A stretch of 64,000 bases of DNA. Source: Nitzschia sp. pyKryTriq1. Lineage: Eukaryota; Bacillariophyta; Bacillariophyceae; Bacillariales; Bacillariaceae. The position numbers and the translations under genes are program-made. The DNA is taken from positions 261,469-325,468 of the forward strand of contig OY101131.1 in assembly GCA_956465555.1 (NCBI GenBank), in the 5' to 3' direction. A model generated the notes under the pieces. The model worked only from the letters and a program-made list of their open reading frames with translations, was not told where the DNA came from and searched no databases. This document shows positions 32,157 through 41,897 of the stretch, one piece after another; the first letter of the stretch is position 1; every line of letters starts with the position of its first letter.

Positions 32157-32547
32157 TCAATCACTCCACCATGATTGTGTACTCGTGGACTAAGACTACT
32201 ACTAGTAAAGTCTCTGGGGACTTCTCGGATTGATTGCCATATCTCAAGATCACCGCATAGATGTACATATCGAATCATTCAACACCATAATCATAATTGA
32301 ATATTCGTAAATGTCATATCCTGCAATCTATTTTCCTCTTTCACGCGGCTTGAACGCCTGTACACTCTATCTAATGTCATTGAGCTTCTTCAAGGGGAGT
32401 TCAGCTACTGGAGGACTGAACTTATATTAGCAAGTTAAGAATGTAATTGAGAATCTACAAAGTGAAATTTTATTCGCTGGGTGCTCCTCCATCGTACGCT
32501 GGACATCAACGCGAACCGGATAGAACACGAAACTCGCACGAGAGTTC
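32157..32547. other. Convergent 3' intergenic region
   Basis: About 390 bp holding two 3' UTRs. I see no gene, RNA or repeat. Confidence 0.5.
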
Positions 32548-33375
32548 TTAATCCTCCGATAACTTTTGCTTCTTGGATTTCTTTTTTGACTTTTTGGAAG
32601 ATTGCTCTGACTCCGATGATTCTTCCTTTCGCCGCTTCTTCTTTTCCTTCTTTTGTCGTTTGCGTTCTGTCTTGTCTTCGTCTTTTGCCGAGTCCAGCAC
32701 ATCTTCCTCTGCAGCCTTTCGCTTCTTCTTTGTGGTGGAGCCCTCATTGGTAGTCTTGGCCTTGCTGTTGCTGCTGGCATCACTTGCCGACTTTTCTTTC
32801 AAGACTACCACAGGGGCACTCATGCCATCCCATTCCAACTTGCCCTTGGCATCGGCCTCGTCCTGTTCCGAAATGTTACTTTCCGCACGCTTCCACTTTC
32901 CATGCTGTTGGGTTTGGGCTCTCATTCCAAACCGAGCACCTCCCGTCGCTTCAAAGAGCTCCTCATCAGTATACACTCGCTTCTTCTCCTTCTTGTCTTT
33001 ACTCTTCTTGCTCTTCTTTTTCGTCTTTTTACTGGCCGCCAATTTCGCCAGTGTATCTCCTACCGAATGCTTCCACCAGTCCACGGTGTGAACCGCTTGT
33101 TGCACCGCCGGATCCAACGTAGACTCCCCCAAACCCAATCCTTCCGCTCGTTTGACGACACGGATATGACTCGACATGCCCTGTCGTCGTTTTCCCAATC
33201 CTTCCCCTTCTTTCCATCCCAATTTTTCCAATTGCGCCTTGGCAAAGGCCGAAGCTCCGCCGCCTGATGATGCCGCACTTTCATTCAATTGCCCGCCCAA
33301 ACGATTTCGCAATTTGCTGCCTGCCAAATGCAAGAGCGAACAAACGGATTTCGTCGTATCCACTTCTGTAGTCAT
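32548..33375 (-). CDS. GPATCH4: GPATCH4-like nucleolar G-patch protein
   Basis: A 275-residue protein from the ATG at 33375. A frame open further upstream lacks the family start and is ignored. G-patch proteins activate DEAH-box RNA helicases. GPATCH4 is nucleolar and works with DHX15 on RNA. The G-patch lies at about residues 43-82: AFAKAQLEKLGWKEGEGLGK, then RRQGMSSHIRVVKRAEGLGL. The downstream VDWWKHSVGDTLAKL block matches the conserved 'WW' segment that separates GPATCH4 from other G-patch proteins. YTDEELFEATGGARFGMRA matches its second conserved block. The C-terminus is very Lys-rich and acidic in turn (KKKRKAAEEDVL, KRQKKEKKKRRKEESS), which fits nucleolar localisation. The assignment to GPATCH4 rather than PINX1 rests on the WW block. 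Confidence 0.88.
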   Translation of the reverse strand: MTTEVDTTKSVCSLLHLAGSKLRNRLGGQLNESAASSGGGASAFAKAQLEKLGWKEGEGLGKRRQGMSSHIRVVKRAEGLGLGESTLDPAVQQAVHTVDWWKHSVGDTLAKLAASKKTKKKSKKSKDKKEKKRVYTDEELFEATGGARFGMRAQTQQHGKWKRAESNISEQDEADAKGKLEWDGMSAPVVVLKEKSASDASSNSKAKTTNEGSTTKKKRKAAEEDVLDSAKDEDKTERKRQKKEKKKRRKEESSESEQSSKKSKKKSKKQKLSED

Positions 33376-34319
33376 ATTATATACTGACTGTACTAATCTG
33401 CTATAAGGTTGTGATATCCAAAGACAGAAAAGGAGTGATTGATCGATCCAAACATTGAAGAGCTTGGAAAGAACAAAAGAATATGTGATGTTCATCACAC
33501 GTGAAACGAAATACCACGGAACTCGCGGACTACGGCAAAATGCCGAAAGTAGCGAAACACCGCGATGACGCCACACCAAAACGCTATTACGCAAGTACAG
33601 TACGCAGTACCGGTATGCAGCGTGTGGGTGGTGCGGAACAACAACGCACACGCGCGGTCGGTCGTTTAGCTTCGGGCTTCTCAATTTTTCGTGGTTGGTG
33701 GCGAAGCAACAATGAACGGAGCGGACGAAGGTCAGAATTAGAATAGGGGGCGGGGGAGGTACGTGTACCGGTACACTAGACTATTTGTATTTCGGGTCCG
33801 TCATTCGCGTTTGCACGCCTGGACCCCCCGCGTACTGTACTCCGTCCGGCCGGCGCGCTCCGCCACAAACAAGAACACAACGAACAAAACGCACAAGCAA
33901 GAACGAACGAATAATAGCGACGACGACGATGATGATGATGACGAAAATAAGACCGGATGACACCGGGCCGGACACGAAACCCTCACTACCGGTATGTGTA
34001 TCTACCGGTAATAGCAACTACGATTGCTTGTCTTGTTACAAAAGCACTATCTCTGATTATCCTTACAACGAACTGTACCTGGTACTGCGTAGTTCTAGCT
34101 CGAAGAGAGAGAGAGAGAGAGACAGAGTCGTCGTCGCCCGCAGTAGATTATTCCCAAATCGCCGACCGATCGATTCGTTGATTCTTCCCAAGTTGTACCT
34201 ACACCACTTACATTCATACATCTCCAACTGACCAACGCTGCTGCTAATACGACTCTTGCGAAAATCCTTGCTTATTAATTATCGGTTGTTGTTGTTGTTG
34301 TTGTTGTTGTTGTGTTACG
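33376..34319. other. Divergent promoter region with TACCGGTA sites and simple repeats
   Basis: About 0.95 kb between divergent genes. It has TACCGGTA palindromes at 33609-33616, 33766-33773, 33987-33994 and 34003-34010. There is a GA run at about 34106-34121 and a (GTT)n run at about 34286-34312 directly upstream of the next ATG. Open frames of up to 148 codons are irregular and I do not call them. Confidence 0.5.
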
Positions 34320-34928
34320 ATGCCGTCTCTGGAGGAAGAAAAGCAAGAAGAATGCTCACTTCCGGCTCGTCCACCCCTTGACGATCAAGAGGTGGACGAC
34401 GACGTAGAGAGTGCCCCGATCGCAATCGCAACAGCAGCAGCCGCCACGAACCATAGAAATGGAAATGGACATTTCAAGCAGCAGCAGCAGCAGCAGCAGC
34501 CAACAGAGAAGAAGCGACCCAGCATGCTCCCGGAGGTCACACCAGAGTTAATACGGGAGCACGAGCAGGCGCAAATGAGGAAAAGTATGTCGCGTCCTGG
34601 CAGCAGCTTCTCCCCGAGCAGCGACAGTAAGGACGACAAGCATGGTGTCATTCAGTGTCTTCTTTATCTATTTTGTCCGTGTCATCACGACGAGGAGGAA
34701 GAAGATGCCCACGGAGGAGAGTCGCCTACCATTTGTGGAATTCCGTACTATTTATTCATGATTCTGACAGCCTTGGTGGCCGCTGTCTCGACCGCAACCA
34801 TTTTGGCGGTCATCTATTACGATCCTTCGCAAGGAGTTCAACCCCCTGACCATCCCAGTCCGGCACCTACAAGTCTTTTCACAACCATGCCCAACAACTC
34901 TTCCTCCTTATCCCCCACGGCTACGTAA
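34320..34928 (+). CDS. Small single-pass membrane protein of unknown function
   Basis: A 202-residue protein. The N-terminal 100 residues are disordered, with a poly-Gln run at about 54-60 and a helical stretch LPEVTPELIREHEQAQMRKS. A Cys-rich patch (CLLYLFCPCHHDEEEEDAHG, about 115-134) could be a palmitoylation or metal site. One clear membrane helix follows, YYLFMILTALVAAVSTATIL, at about residues 146-165. The short tail is Pro/Ser/Thr-rich. I know no family. The Cys patch beside the membrane helix suggests lipid-modified membrane association, which is inference. Confidence 0.78.
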   Translation: MPSLEEEKQEECSLPARPPLDDQEVDDDVESAPIAIATAAAATNHRNGNGHFKQQQQQQQPTEKKRPSMLPEVTPELIREHEQAQMRKSMSRPGSSFSPSSDSKDDKHGVIQCLLYLFCPCHHDEEEEDAHGGESPTICGIPYYLFMILTALVAAVSTATILAVIYYDPSQGVQPPDHPSPAPTSLFTTMPNNSSSLSPTAT

Positions 34929-36020
34929 TACTTTGTCATCCATTCCATGATATAGTACTCGCACTCTCGTAATCAGATTATGACGTTGGAGAAAATGGAC
35001 GATCAGTGATCTGCTTCGAATGATGGCCATCATCAGTCTACCATTCGAGAGCATACACTAGAATGACGACGGACTGACTGACTGACTGACTCGCCAGATG
35101 TATTAAGCAGCATGGAAAGGGAAATGATATCTGTCTCCACTCCTACGCTATCACTACTTTTGTCGACTGAATGAATGAATGTATCAATCAATCAATCAAT
35201 CAATCGGGGACCTTATCTTTGTTGTTCTTCTTGTGGGACTTCCGCAAGCAGCAGCATCAGCAGCAGCAGCCAAGGATCGGAGAATCAGCATCGTCCAGCA
35301 GAAGTTCGACTTGCCACCAGCGCTATCAACGAGGGTCCCCCTCTTGTAGCTACTAGTTGATTGGAACTGCGAGGTGCCAGTAGGCCGAAATAAAAGTACT
35401 CTAGTAATCGTTGTTAAAAAATGAATGGAATGTACGTACTAGTACTACTTTTCAAGACTTTATTCAAAAGGGTCGGTGCCTTCTTACTACTAGTGCTCCA
35501 CTGTTCTTGACACTTCGTTACTTCGATCTGACGATAGCTTTTGGATGCTGGTGGTGTTCTTCTTCTTCTTTTTCAACAAGCAGCAGCTTCCAGGCTCCAC
35601 GATGGAGGACCCTAGAGAAATTTCAGCATGGGAAGCCGTGGCTAGTACTAGTAGGCCACAACTTTATTTTGGCAGCAACACACGCGTCGTCGTTTGTTAT
35701 TTTAAACAATGATTGAAAATTAGCAAGAATCGTGGCCACAGTAGTAGTAGCCTCTTCGTTCCCATCTTAAAACCACGACACAGCACGCACCATGCATTGA
35801 ATATGCTGAATGTTCACTGCCTCGGCGCTATTGTATTGTAAAGTTGTTGAATGGCCCTCCTCGAAAAAACTTCGCAAAAGCTTTCGTCGATGTAGTTTTA
35901 CTTCATGCGACTTCATGTCTACTCTCTCTACTACTACTCTCTACTCTCTACTAGTAGTAGCTACTCTACTCTCTCTAGTGGCTACTCTAGTAGTAGAGGT
36001 AGAGAGAGAGAGTGGAGAGA
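34929..36020. other. Intergenic region, low-complexity
   Basis: About 1.1 kb. It holds a (CAAT)n run at about 35180-35204 and long CTACTAGTAG/CTCTACT-type tracts at about 35915-36020 that can fold back on themselves. Short frames occur but none looks like a gene. Confidence 0.45.
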
Positions 36021-36033
36021 GGAGAGTGCATAG

Positions 36034-36577
36034 TTGTTGTTTTCAAGCTCCAGTGGTATTGAGCTTGCCTAGCGTAGGATATCAATCCCGACAGAGGCTC
36101 GCCACCACCTAGCCTTGTCTGGTTGGACTACCGCTCATTTTAGCGTCATCTGTCATCTCACTACTAGCCGGCGGGCTTGCTTAGTTCGGGATATCGATCC
36201 CAGCAGAGGCCCGGCGGGTTTTCCTTTTGATGTTAAGTACAGAAGGCGCAAGTGTGCCACGCTCGCAGTATCGTTAATGGGTGTCTGCTAGTGTCACGGC
36301 GGGGTACATGAGTCCGTGCAGAGAGATTCGCGATGATAGGCCTGCCCTGCTTGCGACACAGGGGGGCCTGCGCCGCCTGCGCATCAGGAGTTGAGTCCGT
36401 GTATCTGCGTCAGCATTGAGTCACACAAGGTGGCTGGACAGATCGGACTCTTAAACGTAAATATTGGGCTTGAGTGTAACGACAAACAGCATAGAAAGCT
36501 GTCATCGCGCGACGATTCGAACTCAGGGCCTCACTGATCCTCCCAAATCAGTTCACCACCTGAGCTACGTAACCCTT
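36034..36577 (-). mobile_element. tRNA-derived SINE with 13-bp target-site duplication
   Basis: A 544-bp insertion in minus orientation. At its 5' end (36575 downward) a tRNA-like head reads GGGTTACGTAGCTCAGGTGG, which contains a good pol III A box. About 50 nt later GAGTTCGAATCG matches a B box. The anticodon stem (ACTGAT/ATCAGT) is kept but has an 8-nt loop, and the acceptor arm does not close, so it is not a functional tRNA. The 3' end is AAAACAACAA. The insertion is flanked by identical 13-bp repeats GGAGAGTGCATAG at 36021-36033 and 36578-36590. The body carries two related segments at about 36075-36103 and 36187-36215 (GATATCRATCCC...GCAGAGGC-like). Perfect target-site duplications point to a fairly recent insertion. 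Confidence 0.8.
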
Positions 36578-36590
36578 GGAGAGTGCATAG

Positions 36591-37906
36591 TCTACCACTA
36601 CTGTACTACGACTAAAAGAATGGTGTTCAGCCACGTGATGAGGGGGAAAACTTCAAGCTGGTCATTAAAGAATTGCGTGCGTGTTGGGTGTACTTGTATC
36701 GTACCGGTACCGGTACAGTACGCGTATCTGTGGAGCTCTCTTCTACTCGTTTGCACTACCGGAAGATAGTACTACTGTATGTGCGGGAGTGCAACGACTC
36801 GTAGATACGGGATTCAATTCGTGATTAAATGTAAATGATTTTAGAAGAAGTGAGACTATTTTTCTGGGGTGTTTTGAGAGATGAATCTTTTGTAGTTGTG
36901 AAGTAGTCGTGAAGTGTCAGAGGCACGAACGACTTATCATAAATGTAGAGGTGATGGCGATCTTGGATGTCCTGTGAAGTAAGGATCGCTAGATGAAATG
37001 CACTACGACATTGTCGAACTTCTGATCAGAATGCAACGACTCGTAGATACGGGATTCAATTCGTGATTAAATGTAAATGATTTTAGAAGAAGTGAGACTA
37101 TTTTTCTGGGGTGTTTTGAGAGATGAATCTTTTGTAGTCGTGAAGTAGTCGTGAAGTGTCAGAGGCACGAACGACTTATCATAAATGTAGAGGTGATGGC
37201 GATCTTGGATGTCCTGTGAAGTAAGGATCGCTTCTAGATGAAATGCATTACATAGTCTTGACAGCGGTGTCACGACTAGTTGGAACGCTATGACGTCACG
37301 CAGTGTCAGGCTGACGTCGCCAGGGTGGAAGGACAGACCGATGACGTCGACAGGACACTGCAGGGAGGGATCCACACAAAGTGCATACAATCTTGATCTT
37401 CCTTAAGTGAAGGGGCTTATTAACTTGTCATCGATCCGGAAGTTGGACCCGGAAGTTGGAGAACGAAACCAATACCGGTATATGTACATCATGAATAGTA
37501 GTACGTACATATCGGTACTATTTTATTGGTCGATCTTGAAGAATCAACACAGCGTAACCTCCTCTACTACTAGTAGTATGTAGTAGATTCTATTTTCCTC
37601 GTCCGTAACTCTTTGTACCACAAATAGCTTTTGCTGCATGCAAACTTGGAAAATTCGAAAGGGTTCTGTTTTATTAAATACTTTATATATGCCTTGATAT
37701 TGGTTCTGTGATAATGGGAACATCTTGAATTTCCATAAACTTCGCTATCAAATAGAAGTGCGAACATCGATTTTTCGATCCCGTCATGCAATACCGGCGG
37801 TAGAAAAGACGACTGCAACAAGCTGCTACTAAAAACTCTCACAATATTCACATTAATCTATGCGCTCCGCCTGCTCACATGCTCCTTCTCGCAATACTCA
37901 GTATAG
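36591..37906. other. Intergenic region with tandem duplication
   Basis: About 1.3 kb between the SINE and the HSF gene. It holds overlapping TACCGGTA palindromes at 36702-36715, another at 37473-37480, and a roughly 220-bp direct repeat pair. A 107-codon minus-strand frame at 37067-37390 partly covers the second repeat copy. It has no recognisable relative, so I leave it out. Confidence 0.5.
36790..37251. repeat. Two near-identical direct repeats of about 217-220 bp, period 242 bp
   Basis: Copy 1 is about 36790-37006 and copy 2 about 37032-37251. Both start TGCAACGACTCGTAGATACG and end near AGATGAAATGCAYTAC. I see only a few differences: a T/C at GTAGTYGTGAAG, a 3-bp indel near GATCGCT and a C/T near the end. 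The copies are adjacent with a short spacer, so this is a young local duplication. Confidence 0.9.
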
Positions 37907-38944
37907 ATGATGAAAATAGTTAATCACAGGAGCAAAAGGAAAGCTGGAATTGAATGCCAGTTCCCTGGACGCTTGCACAGTCTCATGGAGTATGTCGAAG
38001 AGAAGAGGATATTGGATGTGATCTCGTGGGTTCTGGGCGGCCGGGGGTTCATCGTTCATGATCCGGATCGATTGGTCGAAATCTTACCACTTTTCTTTTC
38101 TCAGACCAAGTATCGTTCTTTCCGTCGGCAACTGAATATGTGGCATTTCGAGCGCATTGAGAAGGGGCCATGCAAGGGAGCCTTCGTTCACCCTTATTTT
38201 GTGAGGGGGGAGAAAGATTTGGCGAGTTCGATGAGTCGCCAAATTATGCTGAAACCACGACGTACGAACTCATTCAGCTCAGCTGCATCTACAACGTCGA
38301 CCGAGACAACTCAGAAGAATGTCAGCAGCAACGAGGGAAAAGCAGGAGGCTGCTGGGAACAGCATCAAGACCACCACCAGCAACAACTGGGACACTTGTT
38401 GGCTCTAGGTGCTGCCCCAGATATCACTGCACCAAGTTGTGTGTTTGACTTAGGCAACGACGACGTGCGGCTAAAGCATTATTCAATCTTCAACAAGGAG
38501 GATGCGACGACGGACACACCAGCCCCCGCCCGTCTAGTACCACTGACGACGACCAAAGGAGGAGGTTCTTTTTACAAGGAAGAAACGCCGGTGGCGAACT
38601 TTTTGAACGGCTCGCTCGTTACATCTGAGCAAAAGGCGAACTTTTGCTTTGAGCAAAGATGGCCAAGCATGATGCTGAATGAAGAAAGAGCAATACCAAG
38701 CTTCACACTGCAGCAACAAGCTAAGGAAGAAGAAAGTCTGCTGGTGACCCCTCTAGTCCTGCCGAATATCATGAAAGGGATCTCTCCTCGTCCTGTGGAG
38801 GAGTCTCAAGAACCTCCGCAAGAACTGTATGATCCGCTCGACATCACGACCTTTGATGACTTCGATTTTGATCTGTCTGTTGACCTCGCTTCGGGAAGTA
38901 TGTTCAGTCAACCCTCTCCGGCTCACACGAGTAATGGTCGGTAG
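37907..38944 (+). CDS. Heat-shock-factor-type DNA-binding protein
   Basis: A 345-residue protein starting at ATG 37907, with another ATG at 37910. HSF-type regulators bind nGAAn inverted repeats through a winged helix-turn-helix. The domain spans about residues 18-105: FPGRLHSLMEYVEEKRILDV, then ISWVLGGRGFIVHDPDRLVE and ILPLFFSQTKYRSFRRQLNM, ending in WHFERIE and GAFVHPYFVRG. The recognition helix block (KYRSFRRQLNMWHF) is well kept. The rest is low complexity with a His/Gln tract and an acidic C-terminus (LDITTFDDFDFDLSVDLASG) rich in Phe and Asp, which looks like an activation segment. Diatoms have many HSFs, and this one cannot be given a specific target. Confidence 0.93.
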   Translation: MMKIVNHRSKRKAGIECQFPGRLHSLMEYVEEKRILDVISWVLGGRGFIVHDPDRLVEILPLFFSQTKYRSFRRQLNMWHFERIEKGPCKGAFVHPYFVRGEKDLASSMSRQIMLKPRRTNSFSSAASTTSTETTQKNVSSNEGKAGGCWEQHQDHHQQQLGHLLALGAAPDITAPSCVFDLGNDDVRLKHYSIFNKEDATTDTPAPARLVPLTTTKGGGSFYKEETPVANFLNGSLVTSEQKANFCFEQRWPSMMLNEERAIPSFTLQQQAKEEESLLVTPLVLPNIMKGISPRPVEESQEPPQELYDPLDITTFDDFDFDLSVDLASGSMFSQPSPAHTSNGR

Positions 38945-40122
38945 CTTGAAAACCACGCGTGATCGTCCTCCTCGTGTTGCTAGTACGGCTACTACTACTA
39001 AATAGTACTCCTACTACTTACACGACTAGAGAACCACCACCGCCACGATCTTCATTTAGTAAACACACGATTCGGTGCATATGCGTCTTCTCTACTAACT
39101 ATAGAAAGTACGTAGTGCAACGAGGAAAGAACGTACTACCCTTTAGAGGACTACTACTACTCAGCAGAAGGTACTACTGTACTAGTACGAAGAAGAAGAA
39201 CTCCGGAGGTACTTGTAGTAGACTACTCATACTAATGTATACCGGTACTACCGGTAGTACGAACTCCGGAGTACTACTTGTACCGGTAATAGTACGATGC
39301 ACCTCACCAATATTCTTGAGTGCGTCATTGTTTTGATGTATGCTGATGATTACATCTGAAAGCACAAAAAAATCGGGTTGATTTCCCAAGCGGGTTTGCC
39401 CTCATTTAGGGGTACTTATGCTGTGGGGGGTTATGTTCCCCCTTTCTAATGCTCACCCCACATTCCAAATCCAACCTCCTAACTTCTAACCATCCCCCTT
39501 TTCAAACCCAAAGGCTACCTGTGCCTTGCCTGTGCTGGTTAGTGGTTACTGTGGAAAAGCGGGACGGCCTGCCGGCCAAGAACCGGCGGCCAAACAATAA
39601 ATGTGCCTCCGGCGGGCCACGGAACCGGGTTTTTTTTACACATGCCCACATACCCGTTATTATTTTTTGTTGTTGTTGTATGATGATGATAGATGAAAAA
39701 GACGATGATGATGATTCTTCCTGAGGCGTCTACAGTACTGCACGCGTACTGCAAAGTACGAGCTACCGGGTAAAATAATATCATCACGGGATCGAAACTC
39801 AGAAGCGGCACTGCGTTAAGTAAATTCCGATACCGTCTGATGGATTGGTTTTCCAATAATATGCCCAACTGTTCTGCCGATCCGGTTTTGATCAATGCCG
39901 ACACCGCCGCTGCCGCACGTCGTCGTGACGAAGCGAACAAAAAATGCATCGCTCCAGCACGCGCACAAAGCCGTTTGTACAGTATGCCGCTCGATGTCTT
40001 TTGTTGCTCACACAATTTGGAAAACTTGACTCCGATGGAGACGACGCTCAAGCTTTCAAAGAATGCAAACTACTTTCACCTTTCCCAACACGCACAACAC
40101 ATCCCATACCAGAACAAATAAT
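38945..40122. other. Intergenic region with dense TACCGGTA and ACTAGTAC steps
   Basis: About 1.2 kb. Three TACCGGTA palindromes lie within 50 bp (39240-39247, 39249-39256, 39281-39288) amid CTCCGGAG and TACTAC repeats. A minus-strand frame of 170 codons at about 39539-40051 has irregular composition and is not called. Confidence 0.5.
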
Positions 40123-40866
40123 ATGAGCTGCGGTGTACAACAAGCGAAATCCACAGTGACTCTCCTGAATAACATGGGAGCGGATCTAATTGAATGTGGC
40201 GACTACGTTGGCTCTATCGAATTCTTATCCAAAGCCTTTCAATATTCCCGTCAAGAACTCGACGATCGGATGGCCTCCGATGTTGTCATTCCCGATATAT
40301 ATCAACCTTCTGCTTGTGTGGTTGACCTTTGGATGATGAGAGATATTGCAGAAGATTCGAGTCAAGAACAAGGCGACGATGTCATCTACACACTTCCAAT
40401 GCATGTCCCACTCAAGGCAACCAATCCTTCCGAAGTTTCCGTTGCCGTGGCTATCACTTTCAACTTGGCTATAGCCTACCATCTCGCTTCTCGTCATTGT
40501 AACAGTACTATTGCGCTTCAAGGAAATTCTCAAGAACAATTAATGCGACAAGCCCTTCGACTCTACCAATATACTTTTCGCCTTCAACGTACCCAAGCCA
40601 GTTCCTCTCAATCACCATTCTTCTATATGGCGTGCATCAACAATATCGGAACCCTATTCCACGAGCTGGGGGAAAATATTCAATCGGAAGAATGTTTCAA
40701 TCACTTGTTGTCACTTCTAATGTACATGAACATGAATGCTGGTGGTGGTGGGGCTGGCCGCGGTGGTGAAGATGTTTTTGTTGACCCATCCAGATTCGCA
40801 TTCTTCTTTCTCAATACTACCCGATTCGTCCATGACTCTTGTTCATTGGGAGCTGCGGCGGCCTGA
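40123..40866 (+). CDS. TPR-like repeat protein of a diatom-type family
   Basis: A 247-residue protein from the ATG at 40123 (MSCGVQQAKS). The frame is open upstream to another ATG at 40063, but the segment before 40123 reads as leader. Helical repeat blocks are visible: TLLNNMGADLIECGDYVGSI (residues about 12-31), EVSVAVAITFNLAIAYHLAS (about 106-125), MRQALRLYQYTFRLQ and FYMACINNIGTLFHELGENI. The last is followed by QSEECFNHLLSLLMYMNM. These 'FNLAiayHLas' and 'NNiGtlfhelge' blocks resemble tetratricopeptide repeats and recur in uncharacterised diatom proteins (from memory). TPR solenoids bind protein partners, and nothing here shows which. The tail is Gly-rich, then ends GAAAA. Confidence 0.82.
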   Translation: MSCGVQQAKSTVTLLNNMGADLIECGDYVGSIEFLSKAFQYSRQELDDRMASDVVIPDIYQPSACVVDLWMMRDIAEDSSQEQGDDVIYTLPMHVPLKATNPSEVSVAVAITFNLAIAYHLASRHCNSTIALQGNSQEQLMRQALRLYQYTFRLQRTQASSSQSPFFYMACINNIGTLFHELGENIQSEECFNHLLSLLMYMNMNAGGGGAGRGGEDVFVDPSRFAFFFLNTTRFVHDSCSLGAAAA

Positions 40867-41093
40867 GATAGCATAAGACAATATGATGTATATATCAAGA
40901 ACTTGTAGCACGTAATTCAACGCAGCACTTCTAGGAGTAGTAGTCTGCGAAGAACAATATGATCTGAAGATGCGGTGCTTCACAATAACGGTGTATTTTA
41001 TTTTTTATGGAAGGTATTCTGCCCCGTAAATCGTGCTGTAGCCTTGGAGATTTCCTGTTCATATCCTGCATCTAAACTAGCTGCGTCTAGCTA

Positions 41094-41897
41094 CTACGGC
41101 GACGCTGGGATAATGACGTCAGAACCAGTCACAGCGTCCAGCAGATCGACTAACGCCAATTGGAGAGGGTTGGTAGGGAATACAATTCCTCCCACTGCAA
41201 TACCAGTCACTGTCAGAAAGGCGGCCCATCCGACCAAAAAGTCTTGACGTCCCTCCTTTACCGTCTTCAAAAAGGCTTGTTCATCAAAGGAACTTGTTCC
41301 AGTAGCCTTCTTGCGGCCAAAGACACCACCGCCGCTACTCTTAGCAGAAGTAGCAGCACTACCACCCGATCTCCAGCGGGCAATGACTTGTTCTGCCACT
41401 TCTCGCTCGACATATGCTCCGCCCTTGGCCAATGCTACAAAAATCGTATCCGCCACGGCGGTATCGTCCTTGACAATTCCATAAAAGTCTTGGAGGCTCA
41501 ACCACTTTTCGACACACAAGGGATTTTCTGGATCGTAATTGGGCTTATCTTGGACCGCCTTTTCGCCTGCTCCTCCAAAGGCCCAATGCCTTGGCCGCGT
41601 ACCGCCCCGTCTCTTGGCCGGTCCTGACCAACCCAAATCTTGCACCGACCGAATCTTTTTGGACGCCAAAGCAGCGGCTTGGTCTTCGACATTGGCCAAT
41701 AACCCGGCCTTGAACAGCTCTTGCTTTTTCTCTTGTCCGCTGCCGCCCATGGACGAGGCCGCCAAAGAAGACGGACGAGTGGTGGTGGTGGTGGTGGGGC
41801 GCACAGCATATGCCGTGGTCTTGGTGCTTGCTGCCGGCGTCGTAAAGGCAGTGGCCGATCCAAACAGAAATAATAAACACAACGAGGCAACCTTCAT
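41094..41897 (-). CDS. Plastid-targeted membrane protein of unknown function
   Basis: I start at the ATG at 41897, giving 267 residues. The N-terminus MKVASLCLLFLFGSATAF|TTPA is a classic diatom plastid bipartite leader: signal peptide, then Phe at the cleavage site and a Ser/Thr-rich transit stretch. The mature part has a conserved-looking helical region (GLLANVEDQAAALASKKIRS, VEKWLSLQDFYGIVKDDTAV, VEREVAEQVIARWRSGG). A Gly/Ser/Lys linker follows, then a helix FDEQAFLKTVKEGRQDFLVG running into one membrane segment, WAAFLTVTGIAVGGIVF. The short tail TNPLQLALVDLLDAVTGSD probably faces the other side. I do not recognise the family. A thylakoid or inner-envelope protein is the likeliest reading. 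Confidence 0.85.
   Translation of the reverse strand: MKVASLCLLFLFGSATAFTTPAASTKTTAYAVRPTTTTTTRPSSLAASSMGGSGQEKKQELFKAGLLANVEDQAAALASKKIRSVQDLGWSGPAKRRGGTRPRHWAFGGAGEKAVQDKPNYDPENPLCVEKWLSLQDFYGIVKDDTAVADTIFVALAKGGAYVEREVAEQVIARWRSGGSAATSAKSSGGGVFGRKKATGTSSFDEQAFLKTVKEGRQDFLVGWAAFLTVTGIAVGGIVFPTNPLQLALVDLLDAVTGSDVIIPASP

Noticed and set aside
36501-36575. A functional tRNA gene on the minus strand
   Set aside because: A and B boxes and an anticodon-like stem are present. The acceptor arm does not pair, the T stem is weak and the anticodon loop has eight bases. The A-rich tail and flanking duplications make a SINE the better reading.
37067-37390. A 107-codon minus-strand frame overlapping the second 220-bp repeat copy
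   Set aside because: Half of it is repeat sequence, and no family resemblance is visible in the other half.
39539-40051. A 170-codon minus-strand frame
   Set aside because: It has mixed, irregular composition, runs through (GTT)n and GC-rich non-coding sequence, and has no credible start context or domain.
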